Of a stretch of 64,000 bases of DNA, positions 1 through 9,791 are shown one piece after another. The stretch covers positions 2,568,763 to 2,632,762 of the forward strand of contig NZ_UIGI01000001.1 of NCBI RefSeq assembly GCF_900446255.1, in the 5' to 3' direction. How positions within the stretch are numbered: position 1 is the first letter of the stretch; every line of letters begins with the position of its first letter. Below the pieces are notes generated by a model. That model had not been told where the DNA came from and searched no databases. It worked only from the letters and a program-made list of their open reading frames with translations. This stretch comes from Buttiauxella agrestis (lineage in GTDB: Bacteria; Pseudomonadota; Gammaproteobacteria; Enterobacterales; Enterobacteriaceae). Position numbers and translations under genes: made by a program.

Positions 1-123
1 CGGCGCATAACGCATTTGCACGCGTAGCATGCCGCCTGGGCGCGGTAAGATTTGTGAATGTTCGAGCGTGATAACGTGTTCAGGTTGGCCAAACTGGCGA
101 AACCAAAGAGCAGTGTTATGCAT
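1..123 (-). CDS. Zinc-type alcohol dehydrogenase/quinone reductase family protein, N-terminal fragment
   Basis: Partial gene running off the left edge; 41 residues are visible, beginning MHNTALWFRQFGQPEHVITL. The pattern of an aromatic-rich first strand followed by a GGMLRVQMRYAP strand is what medium-chain dehydrogenase/reductase proteins show at their N-terminus (GroES-like fold, first two strands). The nucleotide- and zinc-binding parts are outside the window, so substrate and cofactor cannot be named. The start ATG follows directly on the T-run of a hairpin terminator-like element (124-154), with only a weak AGG as ribosome binding site, so expression from upstream uxaB transcripts would be limited. 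The family call is by resemblance only. Confidence 0.6.
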   Translation of the reverse strand, partial: MHNTALWFRQFGQPEHVITLEHSQILPRPGGMLRVQMRYAP

Positions 124-154
124 AAAAAAATGCCTGTAAGCAACGTTACAGGCA
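124..154 (-). terminator. Rho-independent terminator downstream of uxaB
   Basis: Perfect 9-bp inverted repeat TGCCTGTAA / TTACAGGCA (131-139 and 146-154) with a 6-nt loop, followed on the minus strand by seven T residues (124-130). It lies after uxaB and ends directly at the start codon of the next minus-strand gene. Confidence 0.75.
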
Positions 155-180
155 CTATATCAAGGTTTTACCCTTAATTC

Positions 181-210
181 GGGTGGATAAGCGCAAGCGT
201 CATCCACCAC
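181..210. repeat. REP-type palindrome
   Basis: Imperfect palindrome with arms GGTGGAT (182-188) and ATCCACC (202-208) around an AAGCG-rich centre. The same family occurs at 13215-13281, 18209-18280, 21666-21738, 29366-29396, 33185-33304 and 58706-58730. It lies downstream of uxaB. Confidence 0.75.
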
Positions 211-221
211 TATCACAAAAA

Positions 222-1673
222 TTAGCAGTAACGTGCGAGCGCAGCGCGCATGCCCAGGCTTTGAATCGCCTGTAAATCTTCGCTCACTTTCGCCACCAGA
301 CCCGGAACTTTAGTCAGGTCTTGATCCCAGTGAACGCTGTCGCTCAGTACCGCTTCAACCAGCTGCTGCTCGTTGATTTGTTTGTCACCCAGAGCCGCCC
401 ACAGTTGCTGGTAACGCACCAGCCAGTGTTCGTCATCCTGCAACGGATAGGTTTCTTCGCCGCGCACGCCTTTATAGAAAGCAATCAGCGCTGCCAGGGC
501 GAAAGTCAGACGTGGTGGCAAAGTGCCGGTCGCCTGCTGGCCTGCCAGCAATTGCGGCAGAATACGGGTACGGAACTTCGTCATGCCGTTAAGCGCGATA
601 GACAGCAACTGATGCTGAATGTACGGGTTCTGGAAACGGCTCGTCACCGCTTGTGCAAAGGATTGCAGCTCGTCACGAGGCAAATCCAGCACCGGAATAA
701 TCTCTTCCGCGATAGTTTTTTCCACGAATGCGCAAACTTCAGCATCGTTCATCGACTCGCCCACAGTGTTCAGGCCCGCAAGATAAGCGACTGGCACCAG
801 CGCAGTGTGAGCACCATTCAGAATCGCCACTTTACGTTCTTTATAAGGCTTGATGTCATCGACAATCAGCACGTTCAGCGGGAATTTATCCAGACGCAGT
901 TCTTGCGCAAGCGTTGCTGGCCCCTGAATCACGAACAGGTAGAAGTGTTCTGCTGCCGCCAGGAAGCTGTCTTTGTAGCCCAAAGATTCTTCAATTGCAG
1001 ATGCTTCGTCGCGCGGATAACCGGTAACGATACGGTCAACCAGCGTAGAACAGAAAGTATTAGCCTCGTTCAGCCATTGGGTGAACGCTGCTGGCAGCTC
1101 CCACTCTTGCGCGTAACGCAGAACCAGTTCTTGCAGCGCGTCGCCGTTGTAATCAATCAGTTCGCAAGGAATGATGATCCAACCTTTGTCCGCAGCGCCG
1201 TTGAAGTGGCTGAAACGTTCGAACAGCAAACGCGTCAGTTTAGCCGGGTAGCTTACCGCTGGCGCATCTTCAAATTTGTCACCTGCGTGGTAGCTGATGC
1301 CCGCTTCGGTGGTGTTGGAGAAGACGAAACGCATCTCTGGGTTATGAGCCAGTTTCAGGAAGGTTTCATATTCTTGATAAACATTGATTTCACGGTTCAC
1401 TGAGCGAATCAGACGCGCGTCGCTTACCGCTTCGCCCTGCTCGTTCAGGCCACGGATAACCGTGGTATACAACCCATCCTGAGTAGACAGCGACGGCGGG
1501 AATGCGCTGTCGATAGGACGTACGATCACAACACCCGCATTCAGATCGGTGTGTTCATTCAGTAAATCAACTTGCCAGTCAATGAATGCACGCAAAAAGT
1601 TACCTTCACCAAACTGGATAATACGTTCAGGGTATTGAGCGCCAGGGAAGTCTTGACGATTAAGTGTTTTCAC
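222..1673 (-). CDS. uxaB: Tagaturonate reductase (altronate oxidoreductase)
   Basis: Reduces D-tagaturonate to D-altronate with NADH in the cytoplasmic hexuronate pathway, which degrades galacturonate from pectin. The 483-residue length equals that of E. coli UxaB. The N-terminus ([13 protein letters not shown]) is the nucleotide-binding start of the mannitol dehydrogenase family, and [20 protein letters not shown] near residue 280 carries the family's K-x4-NG active-site signature. Its place next to dgcF matches E. coli. Upstream, 1767-1816 holds two inverted copies of a sequence like the ExuR/UxuR operator, suggesting hexuronate induction. uxaA and uxaC are not in this window, so the pathway must be completed elsewhere. 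Confidence 0.95.
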   Translation of the reverse strand: MKTLNRQDFPGAQYPERIIQFGEGNFLRAFIDWQVDLLNEHTDLNAGVVIVRPIDSAFPPSLSTQDGLYTTVIRGLNEQGEAVSDARLIRSVNREINVYQEYETFLKLAHNPEMRFVFSNTTEAGISYHAGDKFEDAPAVSYPAKLTRLLFERFSHFNGAADKGWIIIPCELIDYNGDALQELVLRYAQEWELPAAFTQWLNEANTFCSTLVDRIVTGYPRDEASAIEESLGYKDSFLAAAEHFYLFVIQGPATLAQELRLDKFPLNVLIVDDIKPYKERKVAILNGAHTALVPVAYLAGLNTVGESMNDAEVCAFVEKTIAEEIIPVLDLPRDELQSFAQAVTSRFQNPYIQHQLLSIALNGMTKFRTRILPQLLAGQQATGTLPPRLTFALAALIAFYKGVRGEETYPLQDDEHWLVRYQQLWAALGDKQINEQQLVEAVLSDSVHWDQDLTKVPGLVAKVSEDLQAIQSLGMRAALARYC

Positions 1674-1766
1674 TATGTTGTTCCTTGGTGAGTACAGGAT
1701 GGGCGAATAAAAATCCTCTCCAAACTATCAGAACTCAACAATGTGAAACCCCGTTTTGATCAAACT

Positions 1767-1816
1767 AGAGTTGTTATACCAATTTTTTTATTGATGTTTT
1801 TTGGTAGAACAACTCT
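1767..1816. promoter_or_regulatory. Putative ExuR/UxuR operator pair upstream of uxaB
   Basis: Two 16-bp arms (1767-1782 and 1801-1816) are reverse complements with one mismatch. The core TTGTTATACCAATTT resembles the known E. coli ExuR/UxuR operator (around TTGGTATACCAA). They lie 94-143 bp upstream of the uxaB start and just past the dgcF stop. The 18-nt spacer argues for two operators rather than a terminator, though a weak hairpin after dgcF is possible. Confidence 0.55.
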
Positions 1817-1825
1817 CAACAGACG

Positions 1826-3265
1826 CTAACTATTCAGCGCAAGCTCTTTATACGACGCGGTACTGGTCTGATTGCGACCATTACGCTTGGATAAATAGAG
1901 ATATTTATCCGCTTCTGCCAGCAGCGAGTTAAACGCATCAAGCAGGGTTTGCTTTTCTGGCGTCACGGTCGCAAGGCCGATACTCACCGTAATGAACAAC
2001 GTCTGTTGCTGATAACGAAACGCCGTAAGCTCAATGGTCTGGCGAATTTTCTCGGCGATAGCGAGACCTTTTTCTTCGGTACAGGTGCTACAAGCCACCA
2101 CAAACTCTTCGCCACCCAAACGGGCCACCAGCCCTTCATCCCCCACCACTTTTCGCAATTGCTCGGCAAACGCGGCCAGCACCACGTCACCGCATTCATG
2201 ACCATAGCTGTCGTTGATGCGCTTGAAATAATCAATATCCAGCAGCATCACGCACAGTTTCTGGTTGGGCAGATGCTTCGTCGGCATGTTGATTTTTAGC
2301 GCTTCATACAGGCCGGAACGGGAATAAACGCCGGTAAGATAGTCGTAATCTGCTCGCAGCGAGGTTTGCTGAATTAAGCGGTTAATCGCATCAACGCTCA
2401 CCGACACAATCAGCGGGCAAATCGCCATCGTGGCAATCCCAAGACGGGCAGAGAACATCTCCGTCACCACCAGCGGGACATTGTGATGAATCACAACAAT
2501 CGAGTTTGCTACCAGAATGATTTCCGTGCCGCCCGTCAAAAACGTGATTAATGCGGTTATTGGAAGCGGATAACGAATCGCGCACCAGATCAGTGCCGGG
2601 AGCGGAAACGCCAGGCTCCCGGCCCCGCCAATCACCACCGAGGCCATCACAGAGACGACAACCGCCACCAGCGGATAAATTTTCGACAGATGAAAAGCGG
2701 GCAACTTACTCCACTGCGGCCATTTCGCCATCAGCAAAAATGGCATCATCAGTACACCTGTTGAAAATTGCTCGCTAAACCAGTCAGAGAACAGTGAAAT
2801 AAATTGACGATAATCCGACGACGGCCCGGTCGATCCCATCGATCCTAATAAAGAGCTAAGAATGGCACCAATAAGGCAGGCGTAGAAAAGATTAAACGCA
2901 TTCAGCGCCCAATTACTTTCATCTTGCGTGCGGGAATAACGCAGTAATAACCGGGCAACAACAATAATAAACACCATGTTAGAGAGATTAATTATCGCCG
3001 ACTGCCATCCCCAATGTGTGGTGAATGCGTCATAGACAATCATTGCGCTATAACAAACGAAATAATAAATCGGACGATTTAGGAACGGGGATCGCACGAA
3101 CACCGCCGCCAGCACCGCATTCAGCGGCCAGAAGAGCGACAACTCATCAATCAGGCGAAGCGAGGCACCAAAAAAGTAAAACAATGTCGTAATGACAAAA
3201 ATAGAAACGGCGTTAGCCAACCGTTTTTCAGGCGAACAGAACATAAACTTAGCTAGATTAGCCAT
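1826..3265 (-). CDS. dgcF: Membrane diguanylate cyclase (GGDEF), DgcF/YneF type
   Basis: Makes cyclic di-GMP from two GTP at the inner membrane. The first ~300 residues form a multi-pass hydrophobic sensor region (for example ASVVIGGAGSLAFPLPALIW, which is close to E. coli YneF). The C-terminal catalytic domain carries the intact active-site motif ARLGGEEF near residue 383 and the LLDIDYFKRINDSYGH metal/substrate strand. I place the start at ATG 3265 (MANLAKFMF); the frame is open to a TTG at 3328, but the 21 added residues are not hydrophobic and neither start has a strong ribosome binding site. Gene order with uxaB and glsB matches E. coli, minus yneG. What the sensor detects is unknown. 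Confidence 0.88.
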   Translation of the reverse strand: MANLAKFMFCSPEKRLANAVSIFVITTLFYFFGASLRLIDELSLFWPLNAVLAAVFVRSPFLNRPIYYFVCYSAMIVYDAFTTHWGWQSAIINLSNMVFIIVVARLLLRYSRTQDESNWALNAFNLFYACLIGAILSSLLGSMGSTGPSSDYRQFISLFSDWFSEQFSTGVLMMPFLLMAKWPQWSKLPAFHLSKIYPLVAVVVSVMASVVIGGAGSLAFPLPALIWCAIRYPLPITALITFLTGGTEIILVANSIVVIHHNVPLVVTEMFSARLGIATMAICPLIVSVSVDAINRLIQQTSLRADYDYLTGVYSRSGLYEALKINMPTKHLPNQKLCVMLLDIDYFKRINDSYGHECGDVVLAAFAEQLRKVVGDEGLVARLGGEEFVVACSTCTEEKGLAIAEKIRQTIELTAFRYQQQTLFITVSIGLATVTPEKQTLLDAFNSLLAEADKYLYLSKRNGRNQTSTASYKELALNS

Positions 3266-3409
3266 GCTATTTTGACTCGTATTTAAACGTGCACTGCGCA
3301 ATGATTTAATACAACTGTATGAGTGCAAAAAATAATTTTTAGCTTAGCATATTTTATCTGGTACGGCCTGTGGCCCAATCGATATAGACAAATATGCCAG
3401 GCTTGTAGT

Positions 3410-4336
3410 TTAAAAGATTGAACGCCCGATTCGCTGAGCCAGGATTTCGAGTGCCGCGGTACCGGCAAGCGAGTTTCCTGATGCATCCAGCTCCGGGCAC
3501 CAGACCGCAATAGACATCTCATGCGGAACGATAGCAATGATCCCGCCGCCAACACCGGATTTCCCCGGCATCCCTACCCGATACGCAAATTCACCCGCAC
3601 CGTCATACATGCCGCTCGTCACCATCAACGCGTTAATCTGCCGCGCTTGCTGTGCGGTGATAATCGGTTCATCAAGATGCAATGCCCGCCCCTGATTTGC
3701 CAGAAACAGAAACGTTTTCGCCAGCTCCAGGCAGCTCATTTTCAGCGCGCAATAATGGAAGTAGTTGTGCAACACGGTAATCACGTCGTTATCAAAATTA
3801 CCGAAGGATTTCATCAGCCAGGCAATCGCGGCATTACGCGCCGAATGTTCAAACTCAGATTTCGCGACTCTGCCGTCGTAAGCCAGATCGGGTTGTTCCG
3901 CCAACGCGCGCACCACTTCCAGCATGCGCTGTTTCGGCGCACTCAGGCGAGTCTGCAACATATCGCACACCACTAACGCGCCCGCATTGATAAACGGGTT
4001 GCGCGGTTTGCCTTGTTCAATTTCTAGCTGGAGCAAAGAGTTAAACGGTTGTCCCGAAGGCTCTTTCCCCACGCGCTGCCAGATTTCATGTTCATCGTAA
4101 CGCCCCATGGCAAGCGTGAGACTCAGCACTTTCGAAATGGACTGTATCGAGAAACGTTCCTTCGCATCCCCTGCGCTAAAAACTTCACCCTCGACGGTAC
4201 ACACTGAAATCCCCAGTTTGTTGCCGGGAATTTCTGCCAGAGCTGGAATGTAATCAGCCACTTTACCGCGGCCAATAAGCGGGCGAACCTGGGCGAGAAT
4301 ATCTTCCAGCAATTGATTATCTAACAGACCTGGCAC
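3410..4336 (-). CDS. glsB: Glutaminase 2
   Basis: Hydrolyses L-glutamine to glutamate and ammonia in the cytoplasm. It has 308 residues, the same as E. coli GlsB (YneH), and near-identical blocks such as [12 protein letters not shown] and [16 protein letters not shown]. The beta-lactamase-like catalytic Ser66-x-x-Lys69 is present, and the GVGGGI loop near residue 262 is conserved. The start is GTG at 4336, chosen because AGGAG lies seven bases upstream. It follows sad on the same strand with a 49-bp gap that holds a GC-rich hairpin. Confidence 0.95.
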   Translation of the reverse strand: MPGLLDNQLLEDILAQVRPLIGRGKVADYIPALAEIPGNKLGISVCTVEGEVFSAGDAKERFSIQSISKVLSLTLAMGRYDEHEIWQRVGKEPSGQPFNSLLQLEIEQGKPRNPFINAGALVVCDMLQTRLSAPKQRMLEVVRALAEQPDLAYDGRVAKSEFEHSARNAAIAWLMKSFGNFDNDVITVLHNYFHYCALKMSCLELAKTFLFLANQGRALHLDEPIITAQQARQINALMVTSGMYDGAGEFAYRVGMPGKSGVGGGIIAIVPHEMSIAVWCPELDASGNSLAGTAALEILAQRIGRSIF

Positions 4337-4350
4337 TGCAAACTCCTGAT

Positions 4351-4373
4351 TGGCGGGTATTTTACGCCCGCCA
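4351..4373 (-). terminator. Hairpin between sad and glsB
   Basis: Inverted repeat TGGCGGG / CCCGCCA with a 9-nt loop in the sad-glsB gap. No T-run follows, so it may only attenuate transcription or stabilise the message. Confidence 0.35.
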
Positions 4374-4385
4374 GTATATCAGCAA

Positions 4386-5762
4386 CTAGCGGCGGTCTTT
4401 CCATACTGTCTGCACATTACAAAACTCATGCAGGCCAAAATGCGAAAGCTCACGCCCGAAGCCACTTTTCTTCACGCCGCCAAACGCCACACGTGGATCG
4501 CTGGCGCTATAGCCATTGATAAACACGCCACCGCATTCAAGACGCGCCGCAAAGTCATCGGCAAGATGAGTATCAGAGGTGAATAACGTGGCTGAAAGGC
4601 CGAAGTCACTGTCATTTGCCAGTTCCAGGGCATGTTCCGCATTACGCGCTCGGGTAATAGCCGCCACCGGACCAAACAACTCTTCACGAAATGCCACCAT
4701 ATCAGGCGTGACATTCGCTAAAACGGTTGGCGCGTAGTAGTTGCCCGTGCCTGCCATTTTCTCGCCGCCGAGCAGTAATGTCGCCCCTTGCTCAAGTGAC
4801 GTTGTCACCTGTTTATGCAACTCATCACGCAGATCGTAACGCGCCATCGGGCCGATAGTGGTTGTATCCATAGTGGGATCGCCGATTTGCAGCGCCTGAA
4901 CGGCTGCAACAAACTCCTCGGTGAATGTGTCCGCAATCCCTTCTTCGATAATGAAGCGTTTCGCAGCCGCGCAGACTTGCCCGGTGTTCTGGAATCGCCC
5001 CGCAACTGCCGCCTTCACTGCCTCATTAATATCAGCGTCATTGAGCACGATAAACGGGTCTGAACCGCCGAGTTCCAGCACGCATTTTTTCAATGCAGCA
5101 CCTGCCTGCGCCCCAATCGCCGCCCCCGCACGCCCGCTACCCGTCACGGTGACAGCCGCAATTCGCGCATCATTAATCGCATGGCTCACCCCTTCAGGCG
5201 TGACATTAATCACTTCAAACACGCCCTGCGGAAATCCCGCTTCGGCGAACATTTGTTTAATCAGTAACGCGCATCCCATGACGTTTGGCGCATGTTTGAG
5301 AACGTAACTGTTCCCCGCCAACAGAATCGGCACCGCACCGCGCAGCACTTGCCAAAGCGGGAAGTTCCAGGGCATCACAGCCAGAATCGCCCCCAATGGC
5401 CGGTATTCAATCACCGCCTGATGGTTTTCCACCAGAGTGCCTTCGGTTACCAGCATGGCTGGCCCGTGTTCTGCATACCAGTCACACAAATTTGCTGTTT
5501 TCGCCACTTCCGCACGAGCCTGGGTAATCGGCTTACCCATTTCTGCGGTGATCATTTGCGCCAGCGTTTCAGCGTGCTGACGCAACGCCGCGCCCAGGTG
5601 GCGTAATTTATCCGCCCGCAGAGCCAGCGGCACATTCCGCCAGACGTTAAATGCCGCGTGATTCCCCGCCAGCGCGGTATCGAGCTGCTCGGTCGTTTCA
5701 AGCGGTATGGCGGAAAGCTGCTCGCCGGTGGCCGGGTTCATTGAAATAGCGTGATGGTTCAT
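4386..5762 (-). CDS. sad: Succinate-semialdehyde dehydrogenase, NAD(P)+ (Sad/YneI)
   Basis: Oxidises succinate semialdehyde to succinate, the last step of GABA/putrescine breakdown into the TCA cycle. It is aldehyde dehydrogenase superfamily: the NAD-binding MPWNFPLWQ block, catalytic Glu in ELGGSDPF and nucleophile Cys in QNTGQVCAAAKR (about residue 263) are all present. The start is placed at ATG 5762 (MNHHAISMNPATGEQ), 458 residues, because AGGAG stands just upstream and E. coli Sad aligns from there. It is divergent from yneJ, with about 100 bp between the two starts, as in E. coli. Confidence 0.94.
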   Translation of the reverse strand: MNHHAISMNPATGEQLSAIPLETTEQLDTALAGNHAAFNVWRNVPLALRADKLRHLGAALRQHAETLAQMITAEMGKPITQARAEVAKTANLCDWYAEHGPAMLVTEGTLVENHQAVIEYRPLGAILAVMPWNFPLWQVLRGAVPILLAGNSYVLKHAPNVMGCALLIKQMFAEAGFPQGVFEVINVTPEGVSHAINDARIAAVTVTGSGRAGAAIGAQAGAALKKCVLELGGSDPFIVLNDADINEAVKAAVAGRFQNTGQVCAAAKRFIIEEGIADTFTEEFVAAVQALQIGDPTMDTTTIGPMARYDLRDELHKQVTTSLEQGATLLLGGEKMAGTGNYYAPTVLANVTPDMVAFREELFGPVAAITRARNAEHALELANDSDFGLSATLFTSDTHLADDFAARLECGGVFINGYSASDPRVAFGGVKKSGFGRELSHFGLHEFCNVQTVWKDRR

Positions 5763-5863
5763 GGTTGCTCCTGTGTTCGCGTTATGCCCATACCTTAAAC
5801 CTGCGTGACAATCATGAAAAATGAATAATAATGAGCGAGTCATTCACGTATCGAGAAAGGTTT

Positions 5864-6724
5864 ATGGATCTCACGCAGCTTGAAATGTTTAATGCGGTAG
5901 CGGAAACCGGCAGCATCAGCGCGGCAGCGGCGAAGGTTCACCGGGTGCCGTCCAATCTCACCACGCGCATTAAACAGCTTGAGGCCGATCTCGGTGTTGA
6001 GTTGTTTATTCGCGAAAACCAGCGTTTGCGCCTCGCCCCAGCCGGGCACAATTTTCTCAGCTACAGCAAACGTATTCTGGCTTTGGTTGATGAAGCGCGG
6101 ATGGCGGTTTCCGGTGACGAGCCACAAGGAACGCTGCCGCTAGGTTCGCTGGAAAGCACCGCAGCGGTGCGGATTCCGGGTTTGCTCGCGATGTTTAATC
6201 AGCGTTTCCCGAAAATTCAGCTCTCGCTTGCCACCGGGCCTTCGGGCGACCAGATTGATGGCGTGTTGGATGGGCGGCTATCGGCGGCCTTTGTCGATGG
6301 CCCGATATTGCATCCTTCCCTTGACGGTATTGCGGTTTACGAAGAAGAAATGGTGATTGTCGCCCCGGCGGATCATGACGCCATTACGGATGCAAACCAG
6401 GTCAGCGGCGTCAGCATTTATGCGTTTCGCGCCAACTGTTCGTACCGCAGGCATTTTGAAAGCTGGTTTCACGCCCACCACTCGGTGCCGGGCAAAATTC
6501 ATGAGATGGAGTCGTATCACGGAATGCTGGCGTGCGTGATTGCCGGAGCGGGTATTGCGCTAATGCCGCGCAGCATGCTGGAAAGCATGCCCGGCAGCCA
6601 CCAGGTGTCGATATCGCCGTTGCCTGCTGACTGGCGTTATCTCAACACCTGGCTTATCTGGCGACGAGGGGCAAAAACCCGACAACTTGATGCGTTTATC
6701 GGGCTGCTTGAGCAAACGTCTTAG
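5864..6724 (+). CDS. yneJ: LysR-family regulator YneJ
   Basis: LysR-type transcription factor with an N-terminal winged helix-turn-helix ([30 protein letters not shown]) and a C-terminal substrate-binding-like domain. It closely resembles E. coli YneJ (for instance [17 protein letters not shown] and [20 protein letters not shown]). The start at ATG 5864 is preceded by AGAAAGG and agrees with the E. coli N-terminus; an in-frame ATG at 5831 lacks this support. Its divergent position makes it the likely regulator of sad. The end overlaps the stop of the PhzF gene by 4 bp, tail to tail. Confidence 0.92.
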   Translation: MDLTQLEMFNAVAETGSISAAAAKVHRVPSNLTTRIKQLEADLGVELFIRENQRLRLAPAGHNFLSYSKRILALVDEARMAVSGDEPQGTLPLGSLESTAAVRIPGLLAMFNQRFPKIQLSLATGPSGDQIDGVLDGRLSAAFVDGPILHPSLDGIAVYEEEMVIVAPADHDAITDANQVSGVSIYAFRANCSYRRHFESWFHAHHSVPGKIHEMESYHGMLACVIAGAGIALMPRSMLESMPGSHQVSISPLPADWRYLNTWLIWRRGAKTRQLDAFIGLLEQTS

Positions 6725-7515
6725 CGCAGTAATACTTTGCCGACTAAATAGGTGGTCGCCTGGCCGGACATTAACACCCTGTCGCCCACCAGTTGGCAAC
6801 GTATATCCCCGCCGCGTTCGGAAACCTGACGCGCCAGCATCTGCGTTTTACCCAACTTTTCTGCCCAGTACGGAATCAACATGGTGTGAGTCGACCCGGT
6901 AACCGGGTCTTCTGTCAGCGCCGCCTTCGGAGAAAAGAAACGGCTGACAAAATCATAGCCTTCTGTTTGCGCGGGCGCGGTGATACACACTTTTTGATCC
7001 AGTTGACGCATCAGATCAAAATCAGGATTAATCGCCTCAACCTGCGCCTGGCTCGCGAGCAACACGGTATAGGTGCGCCCCAGCCGCACTTCCTGGTATT
7101 CGCTGATACCGAGCGAGTCCAGCAGCAACTGCGGCGGTTCAACGGGTTCACTGCCCGATGCCGGGAAATCCAGCGTCAACCAGTCGCCGTTGCGCGTAAC
7201 CGTAAGCGGGCCAACGAAACGCGTCTCAAAATGAATGGTGGTTTCCGGGTAATTCAGGTACTCGAAAATCACATGGGCCGAAGCCAGAGTCGCGTGGCCA
7301 CAAAGATTGATCTCCCCTTGCGTGGTGAACCAGCGCAATTCAAAACCGCTGTCGGTGGTAATAAAAAATGCCGTTTCCGACTGGTTATGCTGGCGTGTCA
7401 TCGACAGTAACGTTTCATCTGGCAGCCATTCGGTGAGTGGACATACCGCCGCGGCGTTGCCACCGAAAGTGGTATCGGTGAACGCATCAACCATATAAAA
7501 ATCAATTTGCTGCAT
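6721..7515 (-). CDS. PhzF-family isomerase (YddE-like)
   Basis: PhenazineF/diaminopimelate-epimerase fold protein of 264 residues. The N-terminal signature [18 protein letters not shown] and the general acid/base Glu47 in QSETAFF are present, as is the second-half glycine loop [10 protein letters not shown]. Characterised members isomerise trans-2,3-dihydro-3-hydroxyanthranilate, but most enterobacterial homologs, including YddE, have no established substrate, so no reaction is assigned. The start at ATG 7515 has AGGAAG upstream; the longer open frame to 7581 adds residues with no family resemblance. In E. coli yddE is at another locus, so its position here between yneJ and sotB is a local difference. 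Confidence 0.85.
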   Translation of the reverse strand: MQQIDFYMVDAFTDTTFGGNAAAVCPLTEWLPDETLLSMTRQHNQSETAFFITTDSGFELRWFTTQGEINLCGHATLASAHVIFEYLNYPETTIHFETRFVGPLTVTRNGDWLTLDFPASGSEPVEPPQLLLDSLGISEYQEVRLGRTYTVLLASQAQVEAINPDFDLMRQLDQKVCITAPAQTEGYDFVSRFFSPKAALTEDPVTGSTHTMLIPYWAEKLGKTQMLARQVSERGGDIRCQLVGDRVLMSGQATTYLVGKVLLR

Positions 7516-7682
7516 GGTCTTTTCTTCCTGTGTGGCCTGATGACATCTACCATGCCACGCCTTGCGCGATTCGCGGAACAATAAAATGAGAGTTAAATCA
7601 CAAAATCAGTTGTATGGCTGGATTGATGGTTTTATGATCGCCTGCTCACCAAACCTTTCATTTATCAGCGCGAAACCCATCT

Positions 7683-8876
7683 ATGACAACAAGCAACGTA
7701 TCACGCAAAACGGCGTGGCTACGCGTCGTTACGCTGGCGGTCGCCGCCTTTATTTTTAATACCACGGAATTTGTTCCGGTTGGTTTGCTTTCTGACATCG
7801 CCGATAGTTTTGGTATGCAAACGCCACAAGTCGGGATCATGCTGACGATTTACGCATGGGTCGTCGCGCTGATGTCGCTGCCGTTTATGCTGCTGACGAA
7901 TAAGGTCGAGCGTAAGCGGTTGTTGATTTGCATTTTCGCCCTGTTTATTGCCAGCCATGTCGTTTCTTTTGCCGCCTGGAATTTCACCGTCCTGGTGATC
8001 AGCCGCATCGGTATCGCCTTTGCCCACGCAATTTTCTGGTCGATTACCGTATCACTGGCCATTCGTATGGCTCCTGCCGGTAAAAAGGCGCAGGCGATGA
8101 GCCTGATTGCCACGGGAACCGCGCTGGCGATGGTCTTAGGTTTGCCGCTCGGGCGCATGGTGGGGCAATATTTCGGCTGGCGCACTACCTTCTTAGGCAT
8201 TGGCGCAATCGCCGCCCTGACACTGTTTTATGTCATTAAGCTGCTGCCAAAATTGCCAAGCGAGCATTCGGGCTCGCTGAAAAGCGTGCCTGAACTGTTC
8301 AAACGCCCGGCGCTGGTGAGCTTGTATGCGTTAGTCGCTGTGGTCGTCACCGCGCATTACACCGCCTACAGCTATATTGAACCGTTCGTGCAAAACGTTG
8401 CGGGCTTGAGCGCCAATATGGCGACTTTCCTGCTGTTAGTGTTGGGTGGTGCCGGGATTATTGGCAGCGTGATGTTCGGCAAATTGGGCAACCGACATTC
8501 ATCGACACTGGTCAGCGGCTCCATCGGGCTGTTGGTTTTGTGCCTGGCATTGTTGTTACCGTCTGCGCAAAGTACCGTGAATTTAACCATTCTGTGCCTG
8601 TTCTGGGGCATCGCTATTATGGTTATCACACTCGGAATGCAGGTGAAGGTTCTGGCGCTGGCGCCGGATGCAACCGACGTCTCGATGGCCTTATTCTCGG
8701 GGATTTTCAATATCGGGATTGGCGCGGGCGCATTAGTCGGAAACCAGGTGAGCCTGCATTTTGAGATGTCCAGCATTGGCATGGTGGGAGCCGTGCCTGC
8801 CCTGGTCGCCCTGATTGGGTCAGTATTAATTTTCCGCCGCTGGCCGGTTTCTTTAGAAGAACAGCATAACCATTGA
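7683..8876 (+). CDS. sotB: Sugar efflux transporter SotB (YdeA)
   Basis: Major facilitator superfamily exporter in the inner membrane, 397 residues (E. coli SotB 396), with about 12 transmembrane segments. E. coli SotB exports arabinose and IPTG-like sugars by proton antiport. The N-terminus ([23 protein letters not shown]) and internal blocks such as [25 protein letters not shown] match the E. coli protein closely. It is followed by a strong hairpin terminator and is convergent with marC, as in E. coli. Confidence 0.93.
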   Translation: MTTSNVSRKTAWLRVVTLAVAAFIFNTTEFVPVGLLSDIADSFGMQTPQVGIMLTIYAWVVALMSLPFMLLTNKVERKRLLICIFALFIASHVVSFAAWNFTVLVISRIGIAFAHAIFWSITVSLAIRMAPAGKKAQAMSLIATGTALAMVLGLPLGRMVGQYFGWRTTFLGIGAIAALTLFYVIKLLPKLPSEHSGSLKSVPELFKRPALVSLYALVAVVVTAHYTAYSYIEPFVQNVAGLSANMATFLLLVLGGAGIIGSVMFGKLGNRHSSTLVSGSIGLLVLCLALLLPSAQSTVNLTILCLFWGIAIMVITLGMQVKVLALAPDATDVSMALFSGIFNIGIGAGALVGNQVSLHFEMSSIGMVGAVPALVALIGSVLIFRRWPVSLEEQHNH

Positions 8877-8883
8877 TGAAATG

Positions 8884-8914
8884 AGGGCGACGGCAATAAA
8901 CCGTCGCCCTTTTT
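8884..8914 (+). terminator. Rho-independent terminator after sotB
   Basis: Perfect 10-bp stem AGGGCGACGG / CCGTCGCCCT (8884-8893, 8901-8910) with a 7-nt loop, followed by a short T-run. It sits between convergent sotB and marC. Confidence 0.9.
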
Positions 8915-8919
8915 ACCGC

Positions 8920-9591
8920 TTAATTTGCCGGGAAATGGGTCACTATTTCCAGTATGCCGTTAATAATAAACTGCACGCCCATACAGACTAATAAAAAGCC
9001 CATCAGACGAGAAATCGCTTCAATACCGCTCTTTCCTACCAGCCGCATTATCGCCCCGGAGCTGCGTAAACTGCCCCACAGAATCAGGCCAACCAGTGCA
9101 AAAATGATTGGCGGAGCCACCAGCACAACCCAGCCCGGGAAGTTCACACCGTGTTCCACGGTTGAAGAAGAACTGATTATCATCGCAATCGTACCCGGCC
9201 CGGCCGTGCTTGGCATGGCGAGTGGGACAAAGGCGATATTGGTATCCGGCTCTTGTTCAAGCTCCTCCGCTTTGCTGTGAGCCTCTGGAGACTCATGGGC
9301 TTTTTGTTGCGGGAAAAGCATGCGGAAACCAATAAACGCAACAATTAAACCGCCAGCGATACGCAAACCAGGAATGGAGATACCAAATGTATTCATCACA
9401 ACTTGCCCGGCGTAGTACGCAACCATCATGATGATGAAGACATTGATGGATGCCATCAACGAGGTTCGATCGCGCGCCTTCTTGTTCATATCTCCGGCAA
9501 GCCCGAGGAACAATGCTACTGTGGTCAACGGGTTAGCAAGCGGCAGTAATACCACTAACCCCAGCCCAATAGCCTTAACCAAATCCATCAT
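8920..9591 (-). CDS. marC: MarC-family inner-membrane protein
   Basis: About six transmembrane segments over 223 residues; E. coli MarC has 221. Blocks such as [20 protein letters not shown] and [18 protein letters not shown] are nearly identical. Despite its name, E. coli MarC has not been shown to give antibiotic resistance, and its function is unknown. Two adjacent ATG codons (9591 and 9588) follow AAGGACAGCAG; I use the first, but homology fits the second equally. It is divergent from marRAB across the mar operator region. Confidence 0.93.
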   Translation of the reverse strand: MMDLVKAIGLGLVVLLPLANPLTTVALFLGLAGDMNKKARDRTSLMASINVFIIMMVAYYAGQVVMNTFGISIPGLRIAGGLIVAFIGFRMLFPQQKAHESPEAHSKAEELEQEPDTNIAFVPLAMPSTAGPGTIAMIISSSSTVEHGVNFPGWVVLVAPPIIFALVGLILWGSLRSSGAIMRLVGKSGIEAISRLMGFLLVCMGVQFIINGILEIVTHFPAN

Positions 9592-9690
9592 CTGCTGTCC
9601 TTTATTTCGGTGTCTTTTTGCGCTGCTGAGTATAGCAGCCAACCTGTCCCGCGTTGGTTATCAGAATTGTATCAATGTTAAAAACTGAAC

Positions 9691-9791
9691 CGTTTTAGCT
9701 ATTCGTGTCATCACTGATTCATAACGTTGACTTATGCTTGCCTGAGCAATAATATCTGCCGTGATTAAATATACTTGCCTGGGCAACCATA
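9691..9791 (+). promoter_or_regulatory. marO: marbox, marRAB promoter and two MarR operators
   Basis: A marbox-like sequence (about 9694-9714, TTAGC...CGTGTCATC) precedes a -35 TTGACT (9727-9732) and -10 TAATAT (9750-9755) with 17-bp spacing. MarR half-site palindromes TTGCCTGAGCAA (9738-9749) and TTGCCTGGGCAA (9775-9786) match the E. coli site I and site II layout, the first overlapping the promoter and the second ending just before the marR start codon. Confidence 0.9.

Noticed and set aside
321-1403. 360-codon open frame on the plus strand opposite uxaB
   Set aside because: Antisense shadow created by the codon bias of uxaB; the protein has no sensible family pattern and no ribosome binding site.
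1767-1816. Terminator of dgcF
   Set aside because: The 18-nt spacer and operator-like sequence fit a regulator pair better; kept as a second reading only.
5763-5843. N-terminal extension of sad up to 5843
   Set aside because: It adds residues with no similarity to E. coli Sad, overlaps the yneJ leader and leaves the good AGGAG at 5766-5775 unused.
8372-8896. 174-codon minus-strand frame opposite sotB
   Set aside because: Shadow of sotB; sotB is complete and matches E. coli throughout.
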